Notes: generated from the sequence alone by a model not told the origin. 53,995 bases of DNA from Pseudomonadota bacterium (GCA_963205435.1 CAUJIV010000045.1:1-53995), one strand, 5' to 3'; positions 17,055-25,262 are shown, counted from the stretch's first letter. Numbers and translations are program-made.

Positions 17055-18618
17055 GTCGGGGCGTCCTCCGGGGATTATAAGCGCGCGGACGCCTTGCGTC
17101 CGCGTCCAGCCTCTGCAGATTTTCGCGAAAATTCTCGAGCGCTGCCTTGAGGTGGCTCATTTCATGGGCGTCGGCCCAGGCGATGCGCAGCCTTTCCGCC
17201 GGCACGCTGCGCCGCAAGTGCGGCTCGCGGCCGCCGGACAGGCGCTCTTCGGTCCAGCGCGTGCCGAGGCGGTAGGCGCAACTGCCCTCGCGGCAGCCCG
17301 TGACGAGTACGCCGTCGGCGCCGCCGCGCAGGGCGTATTCGATGAAGCTGGGCGGCAGCTGGCCGGTGCAGATCAGCCGGATGACGGCGGTGTCCGGGGC
17401 TTCCAGCGCGGCCGCGTCGGCGGCGCAACCGCAGCCGAAGACGACGACCTTGGCGGGACCGCTGAGCGCGGCGACCTTGCGCTCCAACTCCTCCCTCAGG
17501 ATGCCGACCGGCTGCTGCGGCATGTCGATGCCGGTGACCAGCTGCTCGACGCTGCGAAAAGGTGTGGCGGAAGGGCAGGAGCCGGCGCAGATGCCGCAGG
17601 AGGCGCACAGTTCCGGATGGACGAGAGCCAGCTCGTGTCCTGGCCGGTCCGGGTGTGGCAGCATGGTGATGGCGCCATAGGGGCAATCAGCGAAGCAGCG
17701 GCGGCAGCCGTTGCAGTTGGGCGGATCGACCACGGCAACAGGGCCTTGCTTGCGGTGCGGCAGCAGCGGCAGGGCGAGTAGCAGCAGGGTGAGCGCGCCG
17801 GTGATGGCCCACAGACCGGCCGGCGAGGTGGCGTACATCAGAGGATGGATGAACAGGTAGTACCAGTCGATATGGAGCACCGGCGCCAGGTTGCTCAGGT
17901 CGGCCTTGCCGTGGGAGACCGTCGGCTTCACCAGGGCCAGCGCCAGCAGCATGAGCAGGCTGCCGCCGGCCAGCGAGCGCGAGGGGAAGACGTCCGCCCG
18001 CGAGATGCGCTGGACATGCACCCACAAGGCGAGCAGCAGCAGCAGGGGGATGCCGATGTGCAGGAACACCAGCAGGGTGAAAAAGCGGTCTGTGAGCACG
18101 CCCGGCAGGAAGTTGCGCGTCGCCGGGGTGCTGAAGATCGGCAGCCAGTCGAACCATTCGGCGCTGGCGACGGCCGAGAACAGGCCGAGCTGGTCCCACA
18201 CCAGCCAGTAGCCGCCGATGCCGGAAGCATAGACCAGCCAGATCACCGGAACGCCGGTGACCCAGGAGAACCAGCGGAAGCCGTTGAAGCGCCCATACAG
18301 CAGCTCGCGCAGCAGGTGCAGCAGCATGACGATGACGAGCCCGTCCGCGGCATAGCGGTGCAGGCTGCGCATGATGCCGCCCAGCCACCACTGCTCATGG
18401 GTGTAGTACTCGATCGAGGTGTGGATTTCCTCGATGCCGGTGTCGAGGACGGCGAACAGGTAGATGCCGGTGGCGAGCGCGATCCAGAGGAAATGAAAGC
18501 CAAGCGCGCCCAGATGCCGCCAGGGATTGCTGGCGGGACCAAAAAAGGCATCGAAAAGGCTCTCGATCCGCTGCAACAGGGCAAGCCCGCCCTGACGAAT
18601 GGAGGCAAATGCAGCCAT
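17047..18618 (-). CDS. Fusion protein: diheme cytochrome b - 2x[4Fe-4S] ferredoxin - MvhD-like domain
   Basis: 523-aa protein. Residues 1-290 are a cytochrome b domain with H87/H101 and H187/H201 as probable heme ligands, paralogous to that at 11453-13384. Residues 300-350 hold two [4Fe-4S] motifs (C302/305/308/312 and C338/341/344/348). Residues 385-460 match the delta subunit of F420-non-reducing hydrogenase (MvhD), with C396, C398, C417, C442 and C447 and the segment GGADGVLVTGCREGSCAYRLG. MvhD normally passes electrons to HdrA. Here it is tied to a membrane cytochrome b and co-transcribed with an oxidase-like subunit, suggesting a dedicated electron-input module from a cytosolic donor. 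Confidence 0.88.
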   Translation of the reverse strand: MAAFASIRQGGLALLQRIESLFDAFFGPASNPWRHLGALGFHFLWIALATGIYLFAVLDTGIEEIHTSIEYYTHEQWWLGGIMRSLHRYAADGLVIVMLLHLLRELLYGRFNGFRWFSWVTGVPVIWLVYASGIGGYWLVWDQLGLFSAVASAEWFDWLPIFSTPATRNFLPGVLTDRFFTLLVFLHIGIPLLLLLALWVHVQRISRADVFPSRSLAGGSLLMLLALALVKPTVSHGKADLSNLAPVLHIDWYYLFIHPLMYATSPAGLWAITGALTLLLLALPLLPHRKQGPVAVVDPPNCNGCRRCFADCPYGAITMLPHPDRPGHELALVHPELCASCGICAGSCPSATPFRSVEQLVTGIDMPQQPVGILREELERKVAALSGPAKVVVFGCGCAADAAALEAPDTAVIRLICTGQLPPSFIEYALRGGADGVLVTGCREGSCAYRLGTRWTEERLSGGREPHLRRSVPAERLRIAWADAHEMSHLKAALENFRENLQRLDADARRPRAYNPRRTPRHG

Positions 18619-18642
18619 GTCTGAAGTCAGGACCGCGACAGC

Positions 18643-18648
18643 ATTATA
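18643..18648 (-). promoter_or_regulatory. Possible -10 (TATAAT) of the fusion/oxidase operon
   Basis: A perfect minus-strand TATAAT lies 24 bp before the ATG at 18618; a second copy is at 18657-18662. No convincing -35 or FNR box is present. Confidence 0.4.
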
Positions 18649-18718
18649 AGGCTTTAATTATATACCGTTGCCGACCTGTCTTGCAGATATTCTCCTCGAA
18701 CCTCCAGCCCGATGGGTC

Positions 18719-19555
18719 TTACTTCCGCGCGGAGTCCGCGCCAGCGACCCGCTCTCCGCGCAGATAGGCCAGCCAATACACGCCGGCGACGAGCAGCGTT
18801 CCGCCGACCAGATTGCCCAGCGTGACGGCGACAAGGTTGCGCGCGGCACCGGCGAGCAGAGACGGTCCTTGCGCGTCCATCAGCAGCCCATAGGGCAGGA
18901 AAAACCAGTTGGCGATAGAGTGCTCGAAGCCGATGGCGACGAAGGCGCTCACGGGAAATAGGACGGCCAGGATCTTGTCGGTCACGCTGCGCGCGCCGAT
19001 GGCCAGCCAGACGGCGAGGCATACCAGCGCATTGCAAAGAATTCCCCTTGCAAAGGCCTCGAGAAGGGGCAGGTCCGCCTTGGCGCGGGCGATGCCCAGG
19101 GCGGTGTCCCCGACGGCGCCGTTGCCGAGGCCGGCGATGCCGCCCCAGGCCACCAGCAGGACCGTGCCGAGGCAGCCCGCCACGTTGCCGGCATAGGCCA
19201 GCAGCCAGTTGCGTGCCACCTCGCGCAAGCCGATCAGGCGGCTCGCCCAGGCCATGGCGATCAGGTTGTTTCCGGTGAACAGCTCGGCGCCGGCGACGAC
19301 GACGAGAACCAGGCCGAGGCAGAAGCTGAGGCCGCCGAGCAGGCGGGTGGGGCCGAAGCCGAGGCTGGATCCGGTGACGACGATGGTGAAGAAGAGCGCG
19401 CCGAGCGAGATGAAGGCGCCGGCCAGCACGGCCAGCGCCAGCAGCGTCAAGGTGTCCGTGCGCGCCTTGGCGACGCCGAGGCGCTCGACCCGGCGCGCGA
19501 TTTCCTGAGGAGGGTAGGCTTCATTCATGGGGGTGTCGTCATGCATGGTCGGCAT
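18719..19555 (-). CDS. Formate/nitrite transporter (FNT/FocA-NirC) family protein
   Basis: Channel/transporter for small anions such as nitrite or formate. The product (278 aa from 19555, 269 aa from the ATG at 19528) has six predicted helices and FNT features: LAGAFISLGALFF in the first helix, AGAELFTGNN in the second, CNALVCLAVWLA, VAIGFEHSIANWFFLP and NLVAVTLGNLVGG. Neither start has a strong ribosome site. Its place beside nir and NO-reductase-like genes suggests nitrite traffic. Confidence 0.88.
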   Translation of the reverse strand: MPTMHDDTPMNEAYPPQEIARRVERLGVAKARTDTLTLLALAVLAGAFISLGALFFTIVVTGSSLGFGPTRLLGGLSFCLGLVLVVVAGAELFTGNNLIAMAWASRLIGLREVARNWLLAYAGNVAGCLGTVLLVAWGGIAGLGNGAVGDTALGIARAKADLPLLEAFARGILCNALVCLAVWLAIGARSVTDKILAVLFPVSAFVAIGFEHSIANWFFLPYGLLMDAQGPSLLAGAARNLVAVTLGNLVGGTLLVAGVYWLAYLRGERVAGADSARK

Positions 19556-19639
19556 TCCGGCCGGATCGGCGGGACGTGCCTGCCGGCGGTTGTTCGAGGC
19601 AGGGCGTCTTGCGGCGAGAGGCAGGCCGGCTCGGGCTGG

Positions 19640-20497
19640 TCAAGATGCGGCCTTGCGCCGGCGCAATTCGCGCCAGAGGAACCAGAGAATGTAGAGGGCA
19701 AAGGTGATGAAGCCGAGGATTTCGAAGACGATGCCGTAGCTGACCCGGTAGCCGCCGATCTTCGGGTCATAGACGGAGCAGAGGATGCGTACGCGGTCGA
19801 AGATGTCGGCGAGGCTGTCGGTCTGCGAGACGGGGGCGCCGGTGACGAGCTGCTTGAGCGGGCGGACGAACTGCTCCGCGCCGAGGGTCTCGCCATAGAT
19901 CTGCCGGTAGATCTTTCCTTCGGCGTCGACCAGGGTAACCTGGACGATGTGGTCGAAGCCGGCCGGCGTCGGCTTGAAGCTGAAGCCGAAGCTCTTCGTC
20001 AGTTCGTCGACGATGGCGGGCGCCGGGCTGAGGAAGTCCCAGTTCGGGAAGACGATGCCGTTTTGCCGGGCGAAGGCCTTCATGGCGGACGGCGAATCGA
20101 AGGGCTGGTTGAAGCCGATGCTGACGACGTTGAAGCGGTTGGCACCGATCACGGCGACGGTCTGGTTGAGGGCTTTTTCCAGGTTCCGCGTGGTGGTCGG
20201 GCAGACGTCGAAGCAACCGGTGTAGATGAAGCTCACCAGCAGCGGCTTGCCGCGGTAATCGGCCAGCCGCACCGGCTTTTCTTCGCGATTGAGCAGGGTG
20301 AAGTCGCCGATCGGCTGGCTCACGACAGAGCGGGAAAGCTCGAGCGCCGCCTCCGCATCGAGGACGGGCACGTTGGGCGCCGCGGCCGGATCGAGCGGGC
20401 GCGAGACGATGCGACCTTCGTCGGCGGCGGCTGCGGCGGCCAGGCCGGCACCACAGAGCAAGAATACCCCAAGGTAGAAAAAACGAATTGTTTCCAT
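19640..20497 (-). CDS. SCO1/SenC family copper chaperone
   Basis: 285-aa thioredoxin-fold protein with a signal peptide (1-25), the copper motif TGCFDVCP (C95, C99), distal copper ligand H183 in GFDHIVQV, and a C-terminal membrane helix (about 255-275). SCO proteins insert copper into CuA of oxidase subunit II. It follows the subunit I gene, as senC follows norSY in ammonia oxidisers, but an intrinsic terminator lies between them. Start is the ATG at 20497. Confidence 0.92.
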   Translation of the reverse strand: METIRFFYLGVFLLCGAGLAAAAAADEGRIVSRPLDPAAAPNVPVLDAEAALELSRSVVSQPIGDFTLLNREEKPVRLADYRGKPLLVSFIYTGCFDVCPTTTRNLEKALNQTVAVIGANRFNVVSIGFNQPFDSPSAMKAFARQNGIVFPNWDFLSPAPAIVDELTKSFGFSFKPTPAGFDHIVQVTLVDAEGKIYRQIYGETLGAEQFVRPLKQLVTGAPVSQTDSLADIFDRVRILCSVYDPKIGGYRVSYGIVFEILGFITFALYILWFLWRELRRRKAAS

Positions 20498-20543
20498 GAA
20501 GTTATGATCGCTGGCGTGAGTCTCAGCGTCAAGCGGACAGGTC

Positions 20544-20572
20544 AAAAAAAGGGCCGCTTGCGCGGCCCCTTT
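20544..20572 (-). terminator. Intrinsic terminator after the B-family oxidase subunit I gene
   Basis: On the minus strand GCGGCCC/GGGCCGC arms (20562-20568 and 20551-20557), TTGC loop on the plus strand, followed by seven T. It would separate or attenuate expression of the SCO1 gene. Confidence 0.85.
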
Positions 20573-20607
20573 TGCTGCCCTCCCGGCCAGTGACCGGGAG
20601 TTGTCGA

Positions 20608-22293
20608 TCAGGACAGCCCCCACAGGGAGGACAGGTACTTCCAGTTCACGAAGTAGTAGAGGATGAAGGCCGTGAGGAAGACCAGGGCCAGCACCAGGGT
20701 GCCCGGCGTGGCGGGCGGATGCGCCGCGCCGCCCGGGGTCGGCGGCGGCAGGGTCAGCACCTGCGGGATGCTGCGCTGCTCGCCTCCCTCCAGCTTCTTG
20801 CCGAAGAAGATGGAGAGGACGATCTGCAGGATCCAGCCCGCGCCGCCGACGATGGCGACGACGCCGAAGATGCCCGTCAGGCCCATCATCAGGTAGGCCG
20901 CGCCCGGCCACTCGTAGGCCATCGGCGCGCCGGCGAAGGCCATGTCCCAGTGGCGGCGGGAAACGCCGAGCGTGCCGGCGCCCATCATCACCAGCGAGAC
21001 GATGTACATCGCCAGGCCGTAGAGATAGGGCTGGATCTTGGCGAAGCCGGGGAACATCACCTCACGCTTGAACAGGGCCGGAACGAGGAAATAGGTCAGG
21101 CCCATGAACGCCAGCGTGGTGCCGACGACGACGGTGGCATGGAAGTGGCCCGGCACGTAGATGGTGTTGTGGATCAGCATGTTCAGCTGTTCCGCGCCCA
21201 TCATGACGCCGGTGATGCCGCCGAGGAAGCCGAAACCGACCAGCGAGAGGAACATCGCCGAGAAGGCCGGGTTGCCCCAGGGCGCCTTGCGCAGCCACTC
21301 GAAGAGGCCCTTGTTGTAGCCCTTCAGGCGCTGCGCCTGCTCGATGGCGCCCGGCACCGTCATGCCGTGGATCATCGAGGCGAACACCGCGAAGTACATG
21401 AAGTACGAGGTGTTCACGATCTTCCACTCGGAGCTCATGCCCGGGTCGGACAGGATGTGGTGGGCCGAGGCAAGCTGCAGGAACAGGATGTAGAGGAAGT
21501 AGGCCGTGCGGCTGACTTTCTCGCTCATCGGCTTGGCGCCGAAGACGATGGCGGCGATGGCGTACCAGATGGCGACGTGGGCCGAGACGTTGATCTGCTG
21601 CGAGCTGTGGCCGAGCGACCACCAGATGACACGGTACATCAGCGTGTCGATCTCGCGGATGTAGCCGATCGACCAGAAGAAGGTCGGCACCAGGATGATG
21701 GCGCCGCCGGCGATGGTGAAGATAGCGATGATGCAGGCCGTCAGGGCGCCGAAGGTGACCAGCGGGATCGAGCCCTCGTAGGTGTTCTCCGCCTTGGCCA
21801 CCACCAGCGTGCCGAGGAAGACGAAGCAGATCAGCAGTGCGCCGACGGCGAACAGGATCAGGCCGAGGTAGAAGTGCCACTTGGCCTGCATCGGCACGTA
21901 GGAGGTGAACATCACGCTCGACTCGCCCTGGAAGATGGCGATATTGGTCATGATGGCGCCGACCACCATCAGCCAGGAGCTGAACCAGGCGATTTTCGGC
22001 GTCGCGATGCGGCAGCGCAGCAGGGTCGACGAGGCGAAGATCAGCACGGCCATCTCGAAGAAGATGATCCAGAAGATCAGCATGTCGACGCCGTGGGCGG
22101 TGAGCACCAGGTAGAAGATGTCGGCCGGCAGCAGGTGCACGGCCGGCCAGCGGGTCAGGATGACCCCCAGCGCCATGATGCCGCCGACGAGCAGCGACAG
22201 CACGCCGCAGACGGCGTGGAAGCGCATCAGCTTCTCCGCCTGGTCCTCGAATTGCAGCCCGGAACGCGGGCAGATGCGGTAAGTGGTTTCCAT
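20608..22293 (-). CDS. norY: B-family heme-copper oxidase subunit I lacking the active-site Tyr, candidate sNOR (NorY)
   Basis: 561-aa polytopic protein. Predicted ligands are H67 (low-spin heme), H229 in SLGHSSQQINVSA, H278/H279 in SAHHILSDPG (B-family helix VII signature) and H383/H385 in PGHFHA. The cross-linked Tyr of O2-reducing enzymes (H-P-x-x-Y) is replaced by Gln (HSSQQ). Together with a CuA subunit II, a 48-aa helix and SCO1, this matches my recollection of the sNOR group (norSY-senC) first noted in ammonia oxidisers. NO reduction is thus inferred; a residual oxidase role cannot be excluded. Confidence 0.82.
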   Translation of the reverse strand: METTYRICPRSGLQFEDQAEKLMRFHAVCGVLSLLVGGIMALGVILTRWPAVHLLPADIFYLVLTAHGVDMLIFWIIFFEMAVLIFASSTLLRCRIATPKIAWFSSWLMVVGAIMTNIAIFQGESSVMFTSYVPMQAKWHFYLGLILFAVGALLICFVFLGTLVVAKAENTYEGSIPLVTFGALTACIIAIFTIAGGAIILVPTFFWSIGYIREIDTLMYRVIWWSLGHSSQQINVSAHVAIWYAIAAIVFGAKPMSEKVSRTAYFLYILFLQLASAHHILSDPGMSSEWKIVNTSYFMYFAVFASMIHGMTVPGAIEQAQRLKGYNKGLFEWLRKAPWGNPAFSAMFLSLVGFGFLGGITGVMMGAEQLNMLIHNTIYVPGHFHATVVVGTTLAFMGLTYFLVPALFKREVMFPGFAKIQPYLYGLAMYIVSLVMMGAGTLGVSRRHWDMAFAGAPMAYEWPGAAYLMMGLTGIFGVVAIVGGAGWILQIVLSIFFGKKLEGGEQRSIPQVLTLPPPTPGGAAHPPATPGTLVLALVFLTAFILYYFVNWKYLSSLWGLS

Positions 22294-22306
22294 TGACGTG
22301 CCCCCC

Positions 22307-22846
22307 TTATTTCACGTACAGGCGGCCAGCCATGGTGTGGTGGCCGATGCCGCAGAATTCATTGCAGACGATGGAGTAGGTGCCGCGTGCGTTCGGCGTG
22401 ATCTTGATCACGTGCTCGTAGTTCGGGTGCACCTGGATGTTGATGTTCTGCGGCTGCAGGGAGAAGCCGTGCATGTAGTCCATGGCCGAGAGATGGAGGG
22501 TGTAGGTCTTGCCGTGCTCCAGCTCGAAGATCGGCCACCAGGCCCACAGGCGGGCGATCAGGTAGATGTCGGAGCCGGGCGGGGGCGCCACCACCGGCAC
22601 CTGCAGCTCGGTTTCGGTGCGGACGGTGTATTTGTCGACCACGGCCTGCGCCTTGGCGGCGAACATTTCCTTGGTCGTGCGGTAGGTCTCGTTGGCCAGG
22701 TTCTGGTTGCCGTAGGCGTGCCACCAGATCATCATGCCGAACATGACCAGGGCCCAGACGAAGGCGATCGAGATCCAGGTCAATTCCAGCTTGTCGACTG
22801 GCTGGTTCCACCAGATTCGTTCCGAGGGCGGCAGGATTGCGCTCAT
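22307..22846 (-). CDS. norS: Heme-copper oxidase subunit II with CuA (NorS-like)
   Basis: 179-aa protein with one N-terminal membrane helix (about 22-43) and a periplasmic cupredoxin domain. All CuA ligands are present: H126 (YMHGFS) and C161, E163, C165, H169, M172 in CNEFCGIGHHTM. It therefore accepts electrons from a cytochrome c or similar donor. The single helix and short length fit B-family (ba3-like) subunit II. It lies 13 bp upstream of the subunit I gene. Confidence 0.9.
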   Translation of the reverse strand: MSAILPPSERIWWNQPVDKLELTWISIAFVWALVMFGMMIWWHAYGNQNLANETYRTTKEMFAAKAQAVVDKYTVRTETELQVPVVAPPPGSDIYLIARLWAWWPIFELEHGKTYTLHLSAMDYMHGFSLQPQNINIQVHPNYEHVIKITPNARGTYSIVCNEFCGIGHHTMAGRLYVK

Positions 22847-22883
22847 CAGTTTCTCCCTGAATGAATGATTGAAAGGCTGCCGA

Positions 22884-23030
22884 TCAGTGTGCGATCGGAA
22901 TGTTCGCGATTTCCATCACGCCCCAGACGATGTAGATCACCGTGGGGATCGTGATGCCAAGGAACACCAGCAGGTAGGGATTGTCCAGCCACTTCTGCAT
23001 GACCGGAACGTCATCCTTCTGATAAGCCAT
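22884..23030 (-). CDS. 48-aa single-helix subunit (subunit IIa-like)
   Basis: Small membrane protein with a cytosolic KDDVPVMQKWLDN start and one helix (about 18-40). The ATG at 23030 has GAGGAGG 6 bp upstream, so the longer reading from 23075 is rejected. B-family oxidases carry such a IIa polypeptide. It is the first gene of the operon. Confidence 0.8.
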   Translation of the reverse strand: MAYQKDDVPVMQKWLDNPYLLVFLGITIPTVIYIVWGVMEIANIPIAH

Positions 23031-23130
23031 GTGAACCTCCTCGTTGTGCCGCCGCCGGCGGAGTTTTTTGGACAAGACATGCTACGGATTTTACCGGGCG
23101 ATAAGCTACGCCGCAGGTAGGGTGAATAGT

Positions 23131-23144
23131 TTGATCTAGATTAA
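23131..23144 (-). promoter_or_regulatory. FNR/Dnr-type box of the norSY-like operon
   Basis: On the plus strand TTGATCTAGATTAA, one mismatch to TTGAT-N4-ATCAA. On the minus strand the -10 position at class II spacing (23103-23108) reads TAGCTT, giving a start near 23096. The plus-strand spacing toward ctaA shows no -10. Confidence 0.65.
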
Positions 23145-23248
23145 GAAACATCAAAAACGTGAACTCCGGCAAGTCACCGCCAGAGGGCATTGTCGCATAT
23201 AATTTTGCTTCCGATTTCAAGCAATTAATTCACGGTCTTCGCTAAAGA

Positions 23249-24295
23249 ATGGACGACTCTGCCCGCCGCCAGATCGCGCTCTGGCTTTTCGTCTGTGCCG
23301 CAATGGTCTTCGCCACCCTGGTCGTCGGCGGCGTCACGCGCCTGACCCGCTCCGGCCTGTCGATCGTCGAATGGCAGCCGCTGGTCGGCACCCTGCCCCC
23401 CCTGTCCCAGCAGGACTGGCTGGAGGTCTTCGGCAAATACCAGCAGACACCGGAATTCCGGCAGGTCAACCACGACATGACGCTGGACGAGTTCAAGTTC
23501 ATCTTCTGGTGGGAATACTTTCACCGCCTGCTCGGAAGGACGATCGGACTGGTGTTCCTGCTCCCTTTCCTCTACTTCCTGTTGCGGCGCAGGATCGAGG
23601 GTTCGCTGGTGCCGAAACTGATCGGCATCTTCCTCCTCGGCGGCCTGCAGGGCGCGATGGGCTGGTACATGGTGAAGAGCGGCCTGGTCGACGATCCCAG
23701 GGTCAGCCAGTACCGCCTGACGGCCCACCTCTCGCTCGCCTTTCTCATCTTCATCGCCATGATGTGGGTGGCGCTTGGCCTGATCGAGGAGCGTTCGCGC
23801 TATTTCGCCAACCAGGGCTGGCGCCGTCTGCAGCGCTTCGGCTTCTGGCTGTTCGTTCTCGCCTGCTACATGGTCGTCACCGGCGGCTTCGTCGCCGGCA
23901 TCCATGCCGGCAAGGCCTACAACACCTTCCCGCTGATGAACGGCCATGTCGTGCCGCCGGAGATCCTGATGCTCGATCCCTGGTACTTCAATTTTTTCAG
24001 CAACATGGCCACGGTGCAGTTCGATCATCGCCTCGGCGCCTGGCTGCTGGCCCTGCTCGCGCCGTGGTTCTGGTTCCGCCTGCGGCGCTTCCCCGTCCGC
24101 GGCCGCGCCCAGGCCGTGGCCGGCCTGATGCTGCTGGTGCTCGCCGGTCAGATCAGCCTGGGCATCCTGACCCTGCTCAATGCCGTGCCGGTCGCCCTCG
24201 GCGCCGCCCATCAGGGCGGCGCCATGGTGCTGATGGCGACCCTGCTCTGGCTCAACCACGAACTGCGCGTGCCGGCCCCCTTGCGGGCCGGCTGA
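23249..24295 (+). CDS. ctaA: Heme A synthase, COX15/CtaA family
   Basis: 348-aa eight-helix membrane protein that converts heme O to heme A. COX15-type marks include VVGGVTRLTRSGLSIVEWQP, FWWEYFHRLLGR, QGAMGWYMVKSGL, RLTAHLSLAF, VQFDHRLGAWLL and AAHQGGAMVL, which supply the conserved His residues. Transcription diverges from the norSY-like operon. Its presence implies heme A in some oxidase of this organism, perhaps outside the window. Confidence 0.92.
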   Translation: MDDSARRQIALWLFVCAAMVFATLVVGGVTRLTRSGLSIVEWQPLVGTLPPLSQQDWLEVFGKYQQTPEFRQVNHDMTLDEFKFIFWWEYFHRLLGRTIGLVFLLPFLYFLLRRRIEGSLVPKLIGIFLLGGLQGAMGWYMVKSGLVDDPRVSQYRLTAHLSLAFLIFIAMMWVALGLIEERSRYFANQGWRRLQRFGFWLFVLACYMVVTGGFVAGIHAGKAYNTFPLMNGHVVPPEILMLDPWYFNFFSNMATVQFDHRLGAWLLALLAPWFWFRLRRFPVRGRAQAVAGLMLLVLAGQISLGILTLLNAVPVALGAAHQGGAMVLMATLLWLNHELRVPAPLRAG

Positions 24296-24299
24296 GCCG

Positions 24300-25217
24300 A
24301 TGGCTGCCGGAATGACGGGCGCTCTCTCCGCGCGCTTCCGCCGCATCCGCGCCCTGGCGCTGCTGACCGCCGCGCTGTCCCTGCTGGTCGTCGCCGTCAG
24401 CGCCTACCTGCGCCTGGCCGGCGCCGGCCTCGGCTGCGAGGACTGGCCCGCCTGCTATGGCAGCAATCTCGCCGGCGCCCCGCATCCGGCGTGGCCGGGA
24501 GCGAGGCTCCTGCATCGCATCGCGGCGAGCGCGGCGCTGCTGGCGGCCCTGCTGCTGGCCTGGAACTGCTGGCGGCCTCGGCCCCTGCAGCCGGAGGCGC
24601 GACGCGCCATGCGGTTGCTGGCCCTGATGCTGCTGCTCGCCCTGCTCGGCGCCTGGAGCGCCGATCCGCGCCGGGTCGCCGTCAATTGGGCGAACATCGT
24701 CGGCGGACTCGCCTTGGTGGCGCTCTCGTGGCGGGTGATGGCGAGCGCCTCGTCGCTGCCGCGGGGCGAGGCCGGCCGGCAGGGCGCGGTCGCGCGGGCG
24801 GCCCTGGCGGCGCTGGCGGCGACCGTCCTCCTCGGCGGCCTGATCGGCGCGCGCTACGCCGCGCCGGCCTGCGGCACGCTGCCCTTCTGTGGCGGGGCAT
24901 GGCTGCCGGAGGGCGGATGGGCGGCGCTCAATCCCTTCGCCCTGCTGGCGGGCCCGGCCGGGCCCGGAGATGCCGGTGGCGTGCTGCTGCACCTGCTCCA
25001 CCGCCTCGGCGCCCTTGTCGCGCTGGCGCTGTTCGCCGTCCTCGCGCTGCGGCGTGGCAAGGCGGCGCGCATGCTGCTGGCGCTGCTGGTGCTGGAAATC
25101 CTGCTTGGCGCGCTGGCCGTGTCCGGCCACGCGCTGTGGCCGGCGCTGGCGCACAATGCCGTCGCCGCGCTGCTGCTGGCGGCGGCCGCCGGGCTGAAGC
25201 CGGCGGCGGCGAGGTGA
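24300..25217 (+). CDS. CtaA/COX15-family membrane protein (second copy, Cys-containing type)
   Basis: 305-aa polytopic protein 4 bp downstream of ctaA. It has family marks VVAVSAYLRLAGAGLGC, EDWPACYG, LLHRIAASAALL, ACGTLPFCGG, LHRLGALVALALF and AHNAVAALLL. The extracytoplasmic Cys pairs (GCEDWPAC; CGTLPFC) are typical of the other CtaA subtype. Either it is a heme A synthase paralogue or the pair works together; some residues of the first module look degenerate (NWANIVGG in place of a His-bearing helix). Confidence 0.75.
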   Translation: MAAGMTGALSARFRRIRALALLTAALSLLVVAVSAYLRLAGAGLGCEDWPACYGSNLAGAPHPAWPGARLLHRIAASAALLAALLLAWNCWRPRPLQPEARRAMRLLALMLLLALLGAWSADPRRVAVNWANIVGGLALVALSWRVMASASSLPRGEAGRQGAVARAALAALAATVLLGGLIGARYAAPACGTLPFCGGAWLPEGGWAALNPFALLAGPAGPGDAGGVLLHLLHRLGALVALALFAVLALRRGKAARMLLALLVLEILLGALAVSGHALWPALAHNAVAALLLAAAAGLKPAAAR

Positions 25218-25242
25218 AAAAAAGCCCGCGGCGCGCGCGGGC
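25217..25242 (-). terminator. Intrinsic terminator for the panD end
   Basis: GCCCGCG (25224-25230) pairs with CGCGGGC (25236-25242). On the minus strand the stem is followed by seven T, so it terminates the leftward pan operon. Confidence 0.85.
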
Positions 25243-25262
25243 CTTGAGGAAGGGGCTTCCGT

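Noticed and set aside
20608-22293. Ordinary cytochrome c oxidase subunit I
   Set aside because: The active-site Tyr is missing (HSSQQ), so a plain O2-reductase label would be misleading, though it cannot be fully excluded.
20572-22296. A 574-aa plus-strand reading frame
   Set aside because: Antisense shadow of the B-family oxidase subunit I gene, whose ligands and helices are clear on the minus strand.
22884-23075. 63-aa version of the small oxidase subunit
   Set aside because: The extra 15 residues are basic and unlike a helix subunit, and GAGGAGG points to the start at 23030.
23131-23144. FNR box acting on ctaA
   Set aside because: At class II spacing on the plus strand there is no -10-like hexamer (23167-23172 reads CGGCAA), whereas the minus-strand spacing fits better.
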